From an uncultured Bryobacteraceae bacterium (GTDB lineage: Bacteria > Acidobacteriota > Terriglobia > Bryobacterales > Bryobacteraceae), in the NCBI GenBank assembly GCA_938003835.1, contig CALKXJ010000013.1, positions 62,001-126,000 of the forward strand: 64,000 bases of DNA. The letters are read 5' to 3'. How positions within the stretch are numbered: position 1 is the first letter of the stretch; every line of letters starts with the position of its first letter. The notes below the pieces were generated by a model, which did not search any database, was not told where the DNA came from, and was given only the letters and a program-made list of their open reading frames with translations. The position numbers were made by a program, and so were the translations under genes. Of the stretch, positions 34,437 through 44,059 are shown one piece after another.

Positions 34437-35230
34437 GGCGCCAGCTTCTCCCGCAGCTCAAGCGCGCGGGCTGCCTCCTCCGGGCGGTTCAGCTCGAATA
34501 GCACGCGCGCCAGCAGGTGCAGAATGCGGGCTGCCTCCTCCGGTTTCGCGGTGCGGGTCGCCAGAGCGCGTTCGAGCGCCGGAGCGGCCGCCTCGGGCCT
34601 GCCCTGCTTGTAGAGAAGCTTCCCCAGCTCGAAATGGGGCTCCCAGAGGTTGGGCTCGAGCTCCACGGCGCGGCGCAACTGCTTTTCGGCCTCCACGAGC
34701 CGGCCCAGCTTGGCGAGTAGCGCGCCGTAACAGTAATGGGGGCGGAAGCCCGGCGCGGGCAGGCGCGCATTGAGCTCCACGGCCTTCCGGTAGGCGCGCT
34801 CGGCGGCTTCGATCTCCCCCGTGGCCTCCAGCGTCAGGCCGAGGAATGTGTGGACGCGCGCGTCGCGTCCGTTAAGCTGCCGGGACCGCTCCAGGGCTTC
34901 GAGGGACTTCTCGAAAAAGTTCAGCTTGTAGTAATGCCGGCCGAGGAAGAGCCAGACCTCGGCATCCCGCGGGTTCAACTCGGCGGCGCGCCGGAAAGCC
35001 GCCTCCGCCCTTTCGTTCTCCTCGGCGAGCTGATAGCAGAGGCCCAGCAGTTTGGCCACCGCAGGCTGCCGCGGATCGAGTGCCAGCGATTGCTCGAGCG
35101 CCCTGGCCGCCTCCACGGGTCGGCGCTGCTCGAACAGCGCCGCGGCCTGCCGGTTAAGTTCCTCCGGCGATTCCAGGGCGGACGCGGCTGCGGCCGCCAC
35201 CAGCAGCAGGAAGTTGCTTCGGTGCCGCAT
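34433..35230 (-). CDS. Exported tetratricopeptide-repeat protein
   Basis: 265 residues with a signal peptide (MRHRSNFLLLVAAAAASALE) and about six TPR units, for example AAALFEQRRPVEAARALEQS, AEVWLFLGRHYYKLNFFEKS and EPHFELGKLLYKQGRPEAAA. TPR arrays are protein-binding scaffolds. Its stop overlaps the start of the CRTAC1 gene by 4 bp, so the two are coupled. TPR plus CRTAC1 pairs are frequent in this phylum. No catalytic domain is present. Confidence 0.88.
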   Translation of the reverse strand: MRHRSNFLLLVAAAAASALESPEELNRQAAALFEQRRPVEAARALEQSLALDPRQPAVAKLLGLCYQLAEENERAEAAFRRAAELNPRDAEVWLFLGRHYYKLNFFEKSLEALERSRQLNGRDARVHTFLGLTLEATGEIEAAERAYRKAVELNARLPAPGFRPHYCYGALLAKLGRLVEAEKQLRRAVELEPNLWEPHFELGKLLYKQGRPEAAAPALERALATRTAKPEEAARILHLLARVLFELNRPEEAARALELREKLAP

Positions 35231-35275
35231 CCGCCGCCTTCTCGCCCCCTCCGCCCCTGGCGGGCGCGCCCGCCT

Positions 35276-36649
35276 TTAGCGCCGGAAGGGGTTCGGGATT
35301 CGAATCAGATCCGTCCTCTCTTTGCCGCCCTCCTGGATCGCTGAGAGCGCATAGACGTCGCCGTCCTTGCCGATGGCGATCGAGTTCACGTACGAGGGCC
35401 GCTGGCCGTCCTCGAGAAAGATCGGCCCATGATCGGTGTACGTCCCGGTCGGAATGTCCCAGGTGATCAGGTGCAGATTCTCCTCACCCTGGGCCTCGAT
35501 CTTGGTCTTGTCGCGCGCCACCTGCGGCCGGCCGTCCTTGTATATGCAACCGCCGGTAAGGTAGTAAAGCGTCCGGTTATCCGGCCCGAGCGTAAAGCCC
35601 AGATACCCGTAATAGAACTTGTCGAACATCCCGCTTTGCTTGGAGGGCTTCGAGGTGATCCGCTCGATCACATCCACCCGCTCGATCTTCGGATCGAATT
35701 TGAAAAGATAACCCGAGTTGCCATGAACGGCGTAAATCACCTTCTCGGTCGGATGCCACACCGCCTGGCGCCAGTTGTAACCCATGTGCCCGGGCGAGGT
35801 GGGGTCGTAGAGGCCGAAATAGTCCTTGCGGAGGTTGTCCGCCGTGACCTTTTCGATCGCGTCTTTGTCGTAGCGGTACCGCATGATGTCGCCGTCGGCC
35901 GTGGTGTAGTAGACCGAGCCGTCATCCGGGTTCACCACCATCGCGCGGGTCAGTGTGCGATACTCGGCGCCGAAGCCGGCCTCCCCCTTGGCCGAAACCG
36001 GACCCAGGTTCTTGAGCTCCTTCGAATTCATGTCGTAACGGACGAAGAAGCCGTCCGGCCAGGTGATGCCGTACATTCGGCCCCGCTGCGGGTCCATCGT
36101 CATGGTCAGAATCCCCTGTTCGGGCATGATCTTGACCACGCTTTCCAGCTTCTTCGTAGCCAGGTCGTAGGCGACGAAATGCCCTCCGGGATAGGGCTTG
36201 TAGCCCGGAGGCGGCACGCCCATTAGTTCCCGGCCGCCTTTGAGCGTGTAGTAACCCACATGCGTGGCAAAGTAAAGCTTGCCGTTCGACTCGAAGAAAG
36301 GGACATGGCTCTTGCCCTGCGGAATGGCCTTGAGATCCTTTTCCCCGACGGCTTCGTTGAGATCGGCCAGATGTTCGATCCTGTCGGTCGCCGGGTCGTA
36401 GGAATACAACTGGCCCGCCGTGTCGATCACGGCGGTGCAGAGCACGTAGTAGATCTTCCCGTCGCTTGCCGCTCCCAGCCCGTTATAGGTATGTTTGGAG
36501 AGCGGGAAGTTCGAGTTGAAGGCGCGGGCGACGAGCGGTTTGCCCGCGGAAACCGGAGCGGCCGGCTCGGAAGGAGCGGGCGGCCGGGAGCAGGAGCTAG
36601 CGAGCATGACAAAGATTCCGAGAGCAGCGCTGAGGTTCTGTTTCCGCAT
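35276..36649 (-). CDS. Beta-propeller-like lipoprotein, function unknown
   Basis: 457 residues from ATG 36647-36649; a GTG at 36676 would extend it by 9. The N-terminus ends in LASSCSRPP, a plausible though not ideal lipobox, so an outer-membrane or periplasmic lipoprotein is likely. The rest shows repeated beta blades (DGKIYYVLCTAV, NGKLYFATHVGYY, RGRMYGITWPDGFFVRYD, DGSVYYTTADGDIMRYRYD), like SMP-30/oligogalacturonate-lyase or WD40-type propellers. No definite active site was identified. It is divergent from the AGE-epimerase gene with 60 bp between starts. Confidence 0.65.
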   Translation of the reverse strand: MRKQNLSAALGIFVMLASSCSRPPAPSEPAAPVSAGKPLVARAFNSNFPLSKHTYNGLGAASDGKIYYVLCTAVIDTAGQLYSYDPATDRIEHLADLNEAVGEKDLKAIPQGKSHVPFFESNGKLYFATHVGYYTLKGGRELMGVPPPGYKPYPGGHFVAYDLATKKLESVVKIMPEQGILTMTMDPQRGRMYGITWPDGFFVRYDMNSKELKNLGPVSAKGEAGFGAEYRTLTRAMVVNPDDGSVYYTTADGDIMRYRYDKDAIEKVTADNLRKDYFGLYDPTSPGHMGYNWRQAVWHPTEKVIYAVHGNSGYLFKFDPKIERVDVIERITSKPSKQSGMFDKFYYGYLGFTLGPDNRTLYYLTGGCIYKDGRPQVARDKTKIEAQGEENLHLITWDIPTGTYTDHGPIFLEDGQRPSYVNSIAIGKDGDVYALSAIQEGGKERTDLIRIPNPFRR

Positions 36650-36709
36650 CACGATCACAAGGATACAACAGCGCACCTGCTAAGATCAGCATGACGGATC
36701 GAGGTGCGG

Positions 36710-38023
36710 ATGAAGAGGCGGAACTTCCTGGCAACGGCAGCTGCGACGACGGTCGCCGGGTGCCGGAGGGACGGCACGCCTGCCCGGAAGGAGCCGGCTC
36801 CGGTGAAACTCGCCGGTTTGAGCCTCGACGACTGGCGGGACCGCTTCCGCAAGGAGCTCTTCGAGGTGATGCTCCCCTTCTGGGACCGTCACGGCGTCGA
36901 TCACGAGCGCGGCGGCATCCTGCATGCCCTGGACTACGACGGCACGCTTGTACGCCCGGAAAAGCACCACTGGTTTCAGGGCCGGGCCATCTGGGTCTAT
37001 AGTTTCCTCTACAACCGCTTCGGCGGCGATCCGCGCCATCTGGAGATCGCCCGCAAGATTCGGGACTTCTTCCTGAAGCACGCGCGGCAGCCCGACGGCT
37101 TTTATGCCGAGCTGCTCGACCGCGACGGTCGCGTGCTCCGGCCGTTTCAGGGCGACGTCTACGGCATGTACTTCTTGGCCGAAGGCCTCCAGGAGTACGC
37201 TTGGGCTGCCAAGGACGAAGAGTCCTGGGACCTGGCCCTCGACCTGATGAAGCGTCTCTCCCGGTACATCGAGAATCCGAGGCTCCAGTTACCCGGCTCG
37301 CCCGCGCCCGGCGCCCGCCCGCAGGGGCTGTGGATGGTGAACCTCCGCACGGCCACCCAGATGCTCGCCCGGAGGCGCGACGCCGAGATCGAAGAGATCG
37401 CCGAGAAGGCCGTCGATGCCGTCATCCACAAGCACTACAACCCGGACATCGGCCTCAACAACGAGGACCTCGCCTTCGACTTTAGCCGGATCAAGGGCCA
37501 GGAGAACAAGTGCCTGCCCGGTCACTCGATCGAGACGCTTTGGATGATCCAGGACGAGGCCCTGCGCCGCGGTGACACCAAGCTGTGGGATCTGTGCGCC
37601 GAACGGATCGAGCGCCACATCGAGGTCGGCTGGGATTCGGTCTTCGGCGGCATCATCGAGTGGATCAACGTCGATCAGGGCTGCTACGAATGGCCGGTGG
37701 AACGTCCCGTCGGAACCGATCTGGAATTCCGCTTTCGCGGCGAGCGCTTCTATCTGAAGCCGCTCTGGGCCCTCAACGAGGTGCTGGTGGCCTGCCTGAA
37801 TGTCTTCGAGCGGACGCAGGCCGAGTGGGCCTCCCGCTGGTTCGGCCGGGCGCAGGAGATCATCGACCGCCACTACGCGCGGCGCAACGGCCAGCCCGGC
37901 TACATGCTGTTTGCCGACCGCCGGTTCACGCCACAACCGAAAGTGGCCCGCCAGGACAACTATCACCCGCCACGGCAGCTCATGCTGAACCTGCTGGTTC
38001 TCGAGCGGATGCTGGCGGCGTGA
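36710..38023 (+). CDS. AGE-family (N-acylglucosamine 2-epimerase-like) lipoprotein
   Basis: 437 residues from ATG 36710; GAGGTG lies just upstream, and the overlapping GTG two codons earlier is an alternative. The N-terminus has KRRNFLATAAATTVAGC, combining a twin-arginine-like motif and a lipobox (VAGC). The (alpha/alpha)6-barrel of the epimerase family follows: FWDRHGVDHERGGILHALDYDG, HHWFQGRAIWVYSFLYNRFGG, and PGHSIETLWMIQDEA. The family interconverts sugars such as GlcNAc/ManNAc or acts on mannose/glucose. Export as a lipoprotein suggests it works on imported or external sugars. Confidence 0.85.
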   Translation: MKRRNFLATAAATTVAGCRRDGTPARKEPAPVKLAGLSLDDWRDRFRKELFEVMLPFWDRHGVDHERGGILHALDYDGTLVRPEKHHWFQGRAIWVYSFLYNRFGGDPRHLEIARKIRDFFLKHARQPDGFYAELLDRDGRVLRPFQGDVYGMYFLAEGLQEYAWAAKDEESWDLALDLMKRLSRYIENPRLQLPGSPAPGARPQGLWMVNLRTATQMLARRRDAEIEEIAEKAVDAVIHKHYNPDIGLNNEDLAFDFSRIKGQENKCLPGHSIETLWMIQDEALRRGDTKLWDLCAERIERHIEVGWDSVFGGIIEWINVDQGCYEWPVERPVGTDLEFRFRGERFYLKPLWALNEVLVACLNVFERTQAEWASRWFGRAQEIIDRHYARRNGQPGYMLFADRRFTPQPKVARQDNYHPPRQLMLNLLVLERMLAA

Positions 38024-38107
38024 TCCGCCGGCGCGCCCAGCGAGGCTCGCCGGCCGATCCGAAATCGCGCCGCGGCAAATCCAGAGGCCAAGCGGCCCGC
38101 GGGCTGC

Positions 38108-39064
38108 TCAGCTCCGCAGGCGGAGGAAGAACCAGCCGAGGCCGACCGCCAGCAGCAGGCTCGCGGCGACCGGCACCGGCTGAAGCCCGCAGAGCGAACG
38201 CCGCAGGCGCCCGAAGACCAGCGCGAACAGCGCCGCGATCCCGATTTCGGCGGCCGTCACGCCCAGCAGCACCCAGAGGGCCTCATAGCCGCTCGTCGCG
38301 ATGAAGTGGCCGACGTAGAGCCCGTGGAAGACGCCCAGCACGGCGACCACCAGGCCGCGCTGGCCGGCTTCGGGCAGCAGCAGGATCTCCACCGCCAGAT
38401 AGGCGATGGTCAGCGCCGCCGCCGCCTCGACGAACCGCGTCGCCGGCTGCCAGCCCGTGAACGGCAGAACGAGAGCCGTCGCGGTCTCGCCCGCGAGAAA
38501 CATCGCCACCAGCACCAGGAGTTCCCGGCGGCTGCGCGCCGCCAGCACCAGAGCCGCCAGAAACAGCAGCGGCGCCGCGTTGCCCGCAATCCGCATCGCG
38601 CCGGCCGCCGTCTGCTGGAGCGCCGTTTCGAGCGGCGTCGGAGGGATGAAGTCGATCTCAGCCTCCCGCGAAGCCAGATCGAAGATCTTCTCGTCGGAGG
38701 TTTCGCCGCGGCGCGCGCGCAGGATGTGGATGTGATTGGGCACGGTGGCCGCATAGAAGGTGCACCGGACAACGAGCTCCTCGACCTCCCGCGGGAACTC
38801 GTAGGCGGCCTGGCAGATGTAGGCGCCCTCGGCAAACTCGGCCCGGCAACTGCGCTCGAGCAGCCGTCCGGCCGCCCCATCGCTGGTGAAGCTCAGCTGA
38901 TCGAACAGGGCCGTTTCCGGATCCCGGATCGGCTCTACCTCGTAGAGCGGCATCCGGAGCTCGTAGCGGATCCGGTTGCCTTCGGCGACCAGTTCGCCCG
39001 TGCTGATGCTCAGCAGGTGGGCGGCAGCCGGTAAGGGGAGCAGGATCGCGATGAGCCGCCACAT
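38108..39064 (-). CDS. HupE/UreJ-2-like membrane protein
   Basis: 318 residues. A signal peptide is followed by a ~140-residue extracytoplasmic domain, then about six transmembrane helices (from residue ~165), including LTIAYLAVEILLLPEAGQRG and GVFHGLYVGHF, which recall the HupE/UreJ-2 family. HupE-like proteins are thought to transport metal such as nickel, but the -2 subgroup is uncharacterised. It lies 6 bp downstream of the GH2 gene. Confidence 0.65.
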   Translation of the reverse strand: MWRLIAILLPLPAAAHLLSISTGELVAEGNRIRYELRMPLYEVEPIRDPETALFDQLSFTSDGAAGRLLERSCRAEFAEGAYICQAAYEFPREVEELVVRCTFYAATVPNHIHILRARRGETSDEKIFDLASREAEIDFIPPTPLETALQQTAAGAMRIAGNAAPLLFLAALVLAARSRRELLVLVAMFLAGETATALVLPFTGWQPATRFVEAAAALTIAYLAVEILLLPEAGQRGLVVAVLGVFHGLYVGHFIATSGYEALWVLLGVTAAEIGIAALFALVFGRLRRSLCGLQPVPVAASLLLAVGLGWFFLRLRS

Positions 39065-39070
39065 CGCAAC

Positions 39071-41245
39071 TCAGCGCTCTCTCAGCCGCACCTTGCGTCG
39101 GCTCACGGTGGGCTCCCCGGCGTCCGGCTGCGCCATGGCGGTGAGCCGGTACGCGCCGGGCGCCGCGGGCAGGCACAAGTCCAGGAGCACCGTCTGTTGC
39201 CCGAGCGGCGCCAGCCGGAACGGCGTTCGCCGCTCCGCTCTCGCGCCGCCGTGCTCCCGTTCGATCGCCAGCACCAGCTCGCCCGTGACCTCGCGATCCC
39301 AGTCGTTCACAAGCATGGTGGCGAACTTGCGCTCGGCGCCCGCCTCGAGTTCCGGCTGCCAGAAATTCAGATACACCCCCAAGGGCTTGAACGCCTCACT
39401 CACGTAGCGCGCGAAGTGTGGTTCGAGCTCGAGCGTGCGGACATCGCGCCAGTGGTCGCCGGTAAAGGCGCCGGGGTAGCTCGAGGTCAGATAAACGAAG
39501 TGGAGCACGCCGGCGAAGTTGCGGTGCGCGCGCCAGTATTCGGTCAGCCCCGCCAGATGGTAGGCCCAGGCCTCGAAGCGCTCCTCCGCGGTGGCGTTCG
39601 GCCCCACCAGCCGCTCGTAAACTTTGTCGGTCAGCTCCGTCGGCGTGCCGTCGCGGTGGAGCCAGAGCCAGCCGTACTCGTTGAGAATCGCCGCATGCGC
39701 GCTGGGGTGGGCCGAGTTGGTGCTCTTGGCGCCCGTCGAGCGTTCAAGATCGGTGATCTCGAAGCGCGGCGCGCGCTCGCTCTGCCAGCTCGAGAACAGA
39801 TAGGGGTGATCCTCCACCGGATCGTCCGGCCCGGCAGGCAGATTGTAGCCGTTCTCCCAGGGCCGGTTTGACAAATCAAGCTGCCGGACCGCCGGAATGA
39901 TCCGCTCGGCGAAAACATCGGCAATGGTTTCGTTGTTTGCATCCCAGATCACCACGCTCGGATGGTTCCAGTTGTCGCGGACCCACTGGCTGTACTGGCG
40001 GATCAGTTCGTCGGTGTCCCACTCCTGGTGCCAGCCGTCGCGGCCCGTCCAGAGGAAGAACTCGTTCTGGATGAGCAGGCCGGCCTCGTCGGCGATCTCC
40101 AGCCACCGCTGGGGCACCGGGCCGATGCAAAAGCGGAACGAGTTCCAGTGCATCCTCTTCGGAATCTCGACGAGCAGCTTGCGCACCCAGTCTTCGCGCC
40201 AGACCAGATCCCCGCAATCGGGATCCTCGAAGAAGCGATGCAGAGTGATGTTGGAGCCGCGCAAGAAATACATCTTCCCGTTGAGCCAGGCCCGGCGCGT
40301 CGGCGTGTCGAAGCGGAATTCGCGCAGGCCGAAACGCGTCGTCACCCGATCACCTCCCGTCGAAGTCTCGACCGTATACAGGAACGGATCCTCGGGTGAC
40401 CAGAGGCGCCCGCCGGGGATGGGTATCCGGCGCAACCGCACCAGCTCGCCGCCCGCGCCGATGCGAATGCGCTCGAGCGGGGCGCGCGCCACCTCTTTGC
40501 CGCTTGCCGCCTCCCGCACCCGGTGCGTCAGCTCGAAGGCGCGCGCCGGGCCGTAGTTGACAAACTTCACCTGCACCGTGATCTCCGCCGGATCGATCTT
40601 CGGCGCCACCTGGACCCACTCGATCACCGGGTTGTCAGCCAGATGAAGCGAGACGCTGTCGTAGATGCCCGGTGTCCATTTCCGCTTTTCGAAGTCGGTC
40701 CCGGCCGGCGCCCACTCGGGCAGCGCGGCCGGGTGGGCGCCGATGCGAACGAGCAGCGTGTTCTCCGCCTCCCAGCGAATCGCCTTCGTAACGTTGAACG
40801 TTGCAGAGGTGAAACAGCCAACATGCTCGCCCACCTTGACATCGTTCACCCAGACCGTGGCGCCGAATTGCGCCTTGTTGATGCGCAGCAAGGCCACTTC
40901 GCGCTTCTCCGGCGGACGGAACGTCCGCCGGTACCAGAACCAGTTGCGCTCCTGGCGGGGGATGCCCACCCGTCGGGTTCGCTCCGAGGCCGGCAGCTTG
41001 CCGCGGCGGACGAGGTTGTCGATCAGCTCGCGGCTGTCGAAGCGATCCACGTCGGCAAATGGCGGGCGCGCCAGGTTCGCCAGGCCGGGAACGGGCACCC
41101 TGCGCTCAAAGCTCGCCGGAGGTTCCTCACGGATGCTGTCGGCGATTTCCCAGACGCCGTCGAGGCTGACGACAAGGCGGCCCGCGCCGGCCGCCTCAAG
41201 CGTTGCCGCGGCCGCCAGCAGGATCATGCTGAAGCTCGCCCTCAT
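39071..41245 (-). CDS. Exported glycoside hydrolase family 2 protein
   Basis: 724 residues from ATG 41243-41245, chosen because it gives a signal peptide (MRASFSMILLAAAATLEAAG); the frame extends 15 codons upstream. The order of domains is a sugar-binding jelly-roll (INKAQFGATVWVNDVKVGEH), an immunoglobulin-like domain, and a TIM barrel. Glu439 (DANNETIAD) is the likely acid/base and Glu523 (LNEYGW) the likely nucleophile. GH2 covers beta-galactosidase, beta-glucuronidase and beta-mannosidase; which of these cannot be told. It fits with the nearby epimerase and oxidoreductase in sugar breakdown. Confidence 0.88.
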   Translation of the reverse strand: MRASFSMILLAAAATLEAAGAGRLVVSLDGVWEIADSIREEPPASFERRVPVPGLANLARPPFADVDRFDSRELIDNLVRRGKLPASERTRRVGIPRQERNWFWYRRTFRPPEKREVALLRINKAQFGATVWVNDVKVGEHVGCFTSATFNVTKAIRWEAENTLLVRIGAHPAALPEWAPAGTDFEKRKWTPGIYDSVSLHLADNPVIEWVQVAPKIDPAEITVQVKFVNYGPARAFELTHRVREAASGKEVARAPLERIRIGAGGELVRLRRIPIPGGRLWSPEDPFLYTVETSTGGDRVTTRFGLREFRFDTPTRRAWLNGKMYFLRGSNITLHRFFEDPDCGDLVWREDWVRKLLVEIPKRMHWNSFRFCIGPVPQRWLEIADEAGLLIQNEFFLWTGRDGWHQEWDTDELIRQYSQWVRDNWNHPSVVIWDANNETIADVFAERIIPAVRQLDLSNRPWENGYNLPAGPDDPVEDHPYLFSSWQSERAPRFEITDLERSTGAKSTNSAHPSAHAAILNEYGWLWLHRDGTPTELTDKVYERLVGPNATAEERFEAWAYHLAGLTEYWRAHRNFAGVLHFVYLTSSYPGAFTGDHWRDVRTLELEPHFARYVSEAFKPLGVYLNFWQPELEAGAERKFATMLVNDWDREVTGELVLAIEREHGGARAERRTPFRLAPLGQQTVLLDLCLPAAPGAYRLTAMAQPDAGEPTVSRRKVRLRER

Positions 41246-41305
41246 GATGCTGCCCAGTGTAGCTCGAGGCTGTACTATCATGAGGAACATTTACGCGAGG
41301 CGGAT

Positions 41306-42097
41306 TTGACCCCGTACCTGAAGCTGCGCCGCGAAGATCGCCTTCTGCGGCTCATGCTCAACCGGCCCGAAAAGCGGAACGCGCTTCGCGTGGACGACTG
41401 CCGCCACCTGGTGACTGCGCTTCACGACGCCGAGGCCGACCGCCGGGTGGGCGCGGTGCTGCTCGAGGCGGCGGGCCCCGACTTCTGCGCCGGAATGGAT
41501 CTGAGCGAATCGCTTCGGGAGGATGCGCCCGAACGGGCGGCCATTCACGATGAGCTGTTCACCATCGGCAACCGGCTGCTGAAACCGATTGTCGTGGCGG
41601 TCGAAGGGCGGGCGCTCGGCGGCGGTCTCGGTTTGGTCGCCAATGCCCACATCGCCGTCGCTTCCTCCACCGCCGGCTTCGGGCTCACCGAGATCCGGGT
41701 GGCGATGTGGCCCTTTATCGTATTCCGGTCCGTGGCGGAGGTAATCGGCGAGCGGCGGGCGCTCGAGCTGAGCCTCACCGGCCGGATCATCGGCGCCGCG
41801 GAGGCGCTGGCCTGGGGCCTGGCGCACTACGTCGTCCCGCCGGAAGAGCTCACCGAACGCGCCCTGGCGCTGGCGGCGGCCGTCGCCGGCTGGAGTCCCG
41901 AGGCGGTGCGCCGGGGCCTTGATTATGTCCACCAGACGCGCGGCCTCGCCCCGAAACAGGCGCTCGAGCTGGCCGATTCGATGCGCCGCCGGATGTTCCG
42001 CAGCGCCGACTTCGCCGAGGGCGTGCGCGCCTTTTTCGAGAAGCGGCCACCGGAGTGGCCCTCGCTTAAACACAATCCGGGAGAGGAGGACTCATGA
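41306..42097 (+). CDS. Enoyl-CoA hydratase/isomerase-family protein
   Basis: 263 residues from TTG 41306-41308, preceded by GAGGCGG. The crotonase fold shows RPEKRNAL, the oxyanion-hole segment GPDFCAGMDLSE, GRALGGGLGLVANAHIAVAS and FGLTEIRV. The first catalytic Glu of classical hydratases (in GGGxEL) is replaced here (GGGLGL), while the second Glu (TEI) is kept, so isomerase or another crotonase activity is more likely than hydratase. It overlaps the S9 peptidase gene by 4 bp and is divergent from the GH2 gene. Confidence 0.85.
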   Translation: MTPYLKLRREDRLLRLMLNRPEKRNALRVDDCRHLVTALHDAEADRRVGAVLLEAAGPDFCAGMDLSESLREDAPERAAIHDELFTIGNRLLKPIVVAVEGRALGGGLGLVANAHIAVASSTAGFGLTEIRVAMWPFIVFRSVAEVIGERRALELSLTGRIIGAAEALAWGLAHYVVPPEELTERALALAAAVAGWSPEAVRRGLDYVHQTRGLAPKQALELADSMRRRMFRSADFAEGVRAFFEKRPPEWPSLKHNPGEEDS

Positions 42098-44052
42098 GAA
42101 CGCTCGTCGTGCTACTGGCGGCGGCCTTGCCGGCTGCGCACGCTTCCGACGCTCCCGGCGCCTGGACGCCCGAGCTCACCATGGAGGTGCGGACTATCGG
42201 CTCGGTCACGCCCTCGCCCGACGGGGCCTGGGTGGCCTGGACCGAGACGCGGGCCGTCATCGAGGCGGACAAGAGCGAGCAGCTCACCCACATCTTCCTT
42301 GGGCGCGCCGGCGGCTCGCGCCGCTTCCAGCTCACCCAGGGAGAGAAAAGCTGCACCGCGCCGGCCTTCTCGCCGGATTCAGCCTGGGTCTACTTCCAGA
42401 GCGAGCGCACGGGCAAGCCCAATCTCTTCCGCATTCGCGTCGACGGCGGCGAGGCGGAGCGGATTACGGACTGGAAAGGCTCGATCGGCTCCTTCCGCGT
42501 ATCGCCTGACGGCAAGTGGGTCGCCTTCACCGGCCGCAAGGACTCCGAAGAGGAGGAAAAGGCCCGTAAGGAGAAGCGCGACTTCCAGGTGGTGGACGAA
42601 AAGCCCAAGAACCACAGCCTGTGGCTGCTTCCGGCCTCGGGCGAGATCAAGCCTCCGCGCGAGCTCACCGGCGGGGAGTTCCACGTCCAGGACTTTGATT
42701 GGGCGCCGGATGGCCGCTTCATCGCCTTGGTGCGGGTGCCCACGCCCGTGGCGGACGATTGGACCCGGTCCGACATCCTCGAGCTTGCACTCGAGAGCGG
42801 CGCCGTGCGCCTCGTGGCCGCCAGCCCGGCAGCCGAGCGTTCCCCGCGCTACTCGCCCGACGGAGCCTGGCTGGCCTTCCTTCGCTCGAGCGAGCCGCCG
42901 CGCTGGGCCGGCGAGGACCGCATCGTGCTCCTCCGGCGCGCCGACGGGACAACGCGTACGCTCGGGGCCACCTACGACGAGCAGCCCGAGATCCTCGGCT
43001 GGAGCCGCGACGCCCGGCGCATCTACTTCATGGAGACCAGGCGCACCCGCACCACCCTGTTCGCCCTGCCGCTCGAGGGAGCTCCGGCCGCTGTCCACGA
43101 ACCCCCGGCCGGCACGCTTGGCGCGGCGAATCTCAACCGCGCAGGAGACCGCGTGGGCTTTGCCTGGGAGACTTCCGAAGAGGCGCCGGAGGCCTGGGTG
43201 ATGGCGCTCACGGGCGGTCAGCCGATCCGGGTGAGTCGCGCCAATGCCGACCTGCCCCGGCCGCCGCTCGGCAAGACCGAAATCGTGCGCTGGCGCTCCC
43301 CGGACGGCCTGGAGATCGAGGGCCTGCTCACCTATCCGGTCGGCTATCAGGCTGGCAAGCGGGTTCCGCTGATCCTGCTCATCCACGGCGGCCCGGCCGG
43401 TGTCTTCCGGGAAACCTTCCTCGGTACGCCCGGCCTGTATCCGCTCGCCGCCTTCTCGGCCAGGGGCTACGCCGTGCTCCGGCCGAACCCGCGCGGCTCG
43501 AGCGGCTATGGCAAGCCGTTCCGCTTCGCCAACTACAACGACTGGGGCGGCAGGGATTACGAGGATCTCATGGCCGGCGTCGACCACGTCATCCGCATGG
43601 GCGTGGCAGACCCGGAACGGCTGGCCGTGATGGGCTGGAGCTACGGCGGCTACATGACCAGCTGGATCATCACCCAGACCCGGCGGTTCCAGGCCGCTAT
43701 CATCGGCGCCCCGGTCACCAATCTATGGAGCTTCACCGGCACCAGCGACATTCCCGGCTTCCTGCCCGACTACTTCTCCGGCGAGCCCTGGGAAAATTTC
43801 GAAGCCTACCGGAAGCACTCGCCGCTGGCGCACGCCAAGGGCGTCACCACGCCGGCGCTCATCCTGCACGGAGAGGCCGACGTGCGCGTGCCGATCTCCC
43901 AGGCTTACGAGTTCTACCAGGCGCTCAAGCGCCAGGGTGCTCCGGTGAAAATGGTGGTCTATCCCAGGGAAGGGCATGGCCCGCGCGAGCCCAAGTTCCG
44001 GCTCGATATCATGAACCGACACCTGGAATGGCTGGAGAAATACGTGCGCTAG
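42094..44052 (+). CDS. S9-family (prolyl oligopeptidase-like) serine peptidase
   Basis: 652 residues with a signal peptide (MRTLVVLLAAALPAAHA). Residues ~20-390 form a beta-propeller (TPSPDGAWVAWTE, SPDGKWVAFTG). The C-terminal alpha/beta-hydrolase domain holds the triad: Ser516 (GWSYGGYM), Asp596 (HGEADVRVP) and His628 (EGHGPREP). This is the DPP-IV/acylaminoacyl-peptidase subgroup, probably periplasmic and cutting short peptides. The start overlaps the crotonase stop by 4 bp. Confidence 0.93.
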   Translation: MRTLVVLLAAALPAAHASDAPGAWTPELTMEVRTIGSVTPSPDGAWVAWTETRAVIEADKSEQLTHIFLGRAGGSRRFQLTQGEKSCTAPAFSPDSAWVYFQSERTGKPNLFRIRVDGGEAERITDWKGSIGSFRVSPDGKWVAFTGRKDSEEEEKARKEKRDFQVVDEKPKNHSLWLLPASGEIKPPRELTGGEFHVQDFDWAPDGRFIALVRVPTPVADDWTRSDILELALESGAVRLVAASPAAERSPRYSPDGAWLAFLRSSEPPRWAGEDRIVLLRRADGTTRTLGATYDEQPEILGWSRDARRIYFMETRRTRTTLFALPLEGAPAAVHEPPAGTLGAANLNRAGDRVGFAWETSEEAPEAWVMALTGGQPIRVSRANADLPRPPLGKTEIVRWRSPDGLEIEGLLTYPVGYQAGKRVPLILLIHGGPAGVFRETFLGTPGLYPLAAFSARGYAVLRPNPRGSSGYGKPFRFANYNDWGGRDYEDLMAGVDHVIRMGVADPERLAVMGWSYGGYMTSWIITQTRRFQAAIIGAPVTNLWSFTGTSDIPGFLPDYFSGEPWENFEAYRKHSPLAHAKGVTTPALILHGEADVRVPISQAYEFYQALKRQGAPVKMVVYPREGHGPREPKFRLDIMNRHLEWLEKYVR

Positions 44053-44059
44053 GAGGGCT

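Noticed and set aside
40523-41305. Upstream extension of the crotonase-family frame
   Set aside because: It runs antisense through the GH2 gene; the conserved fold begins right after the TTG at 41306.
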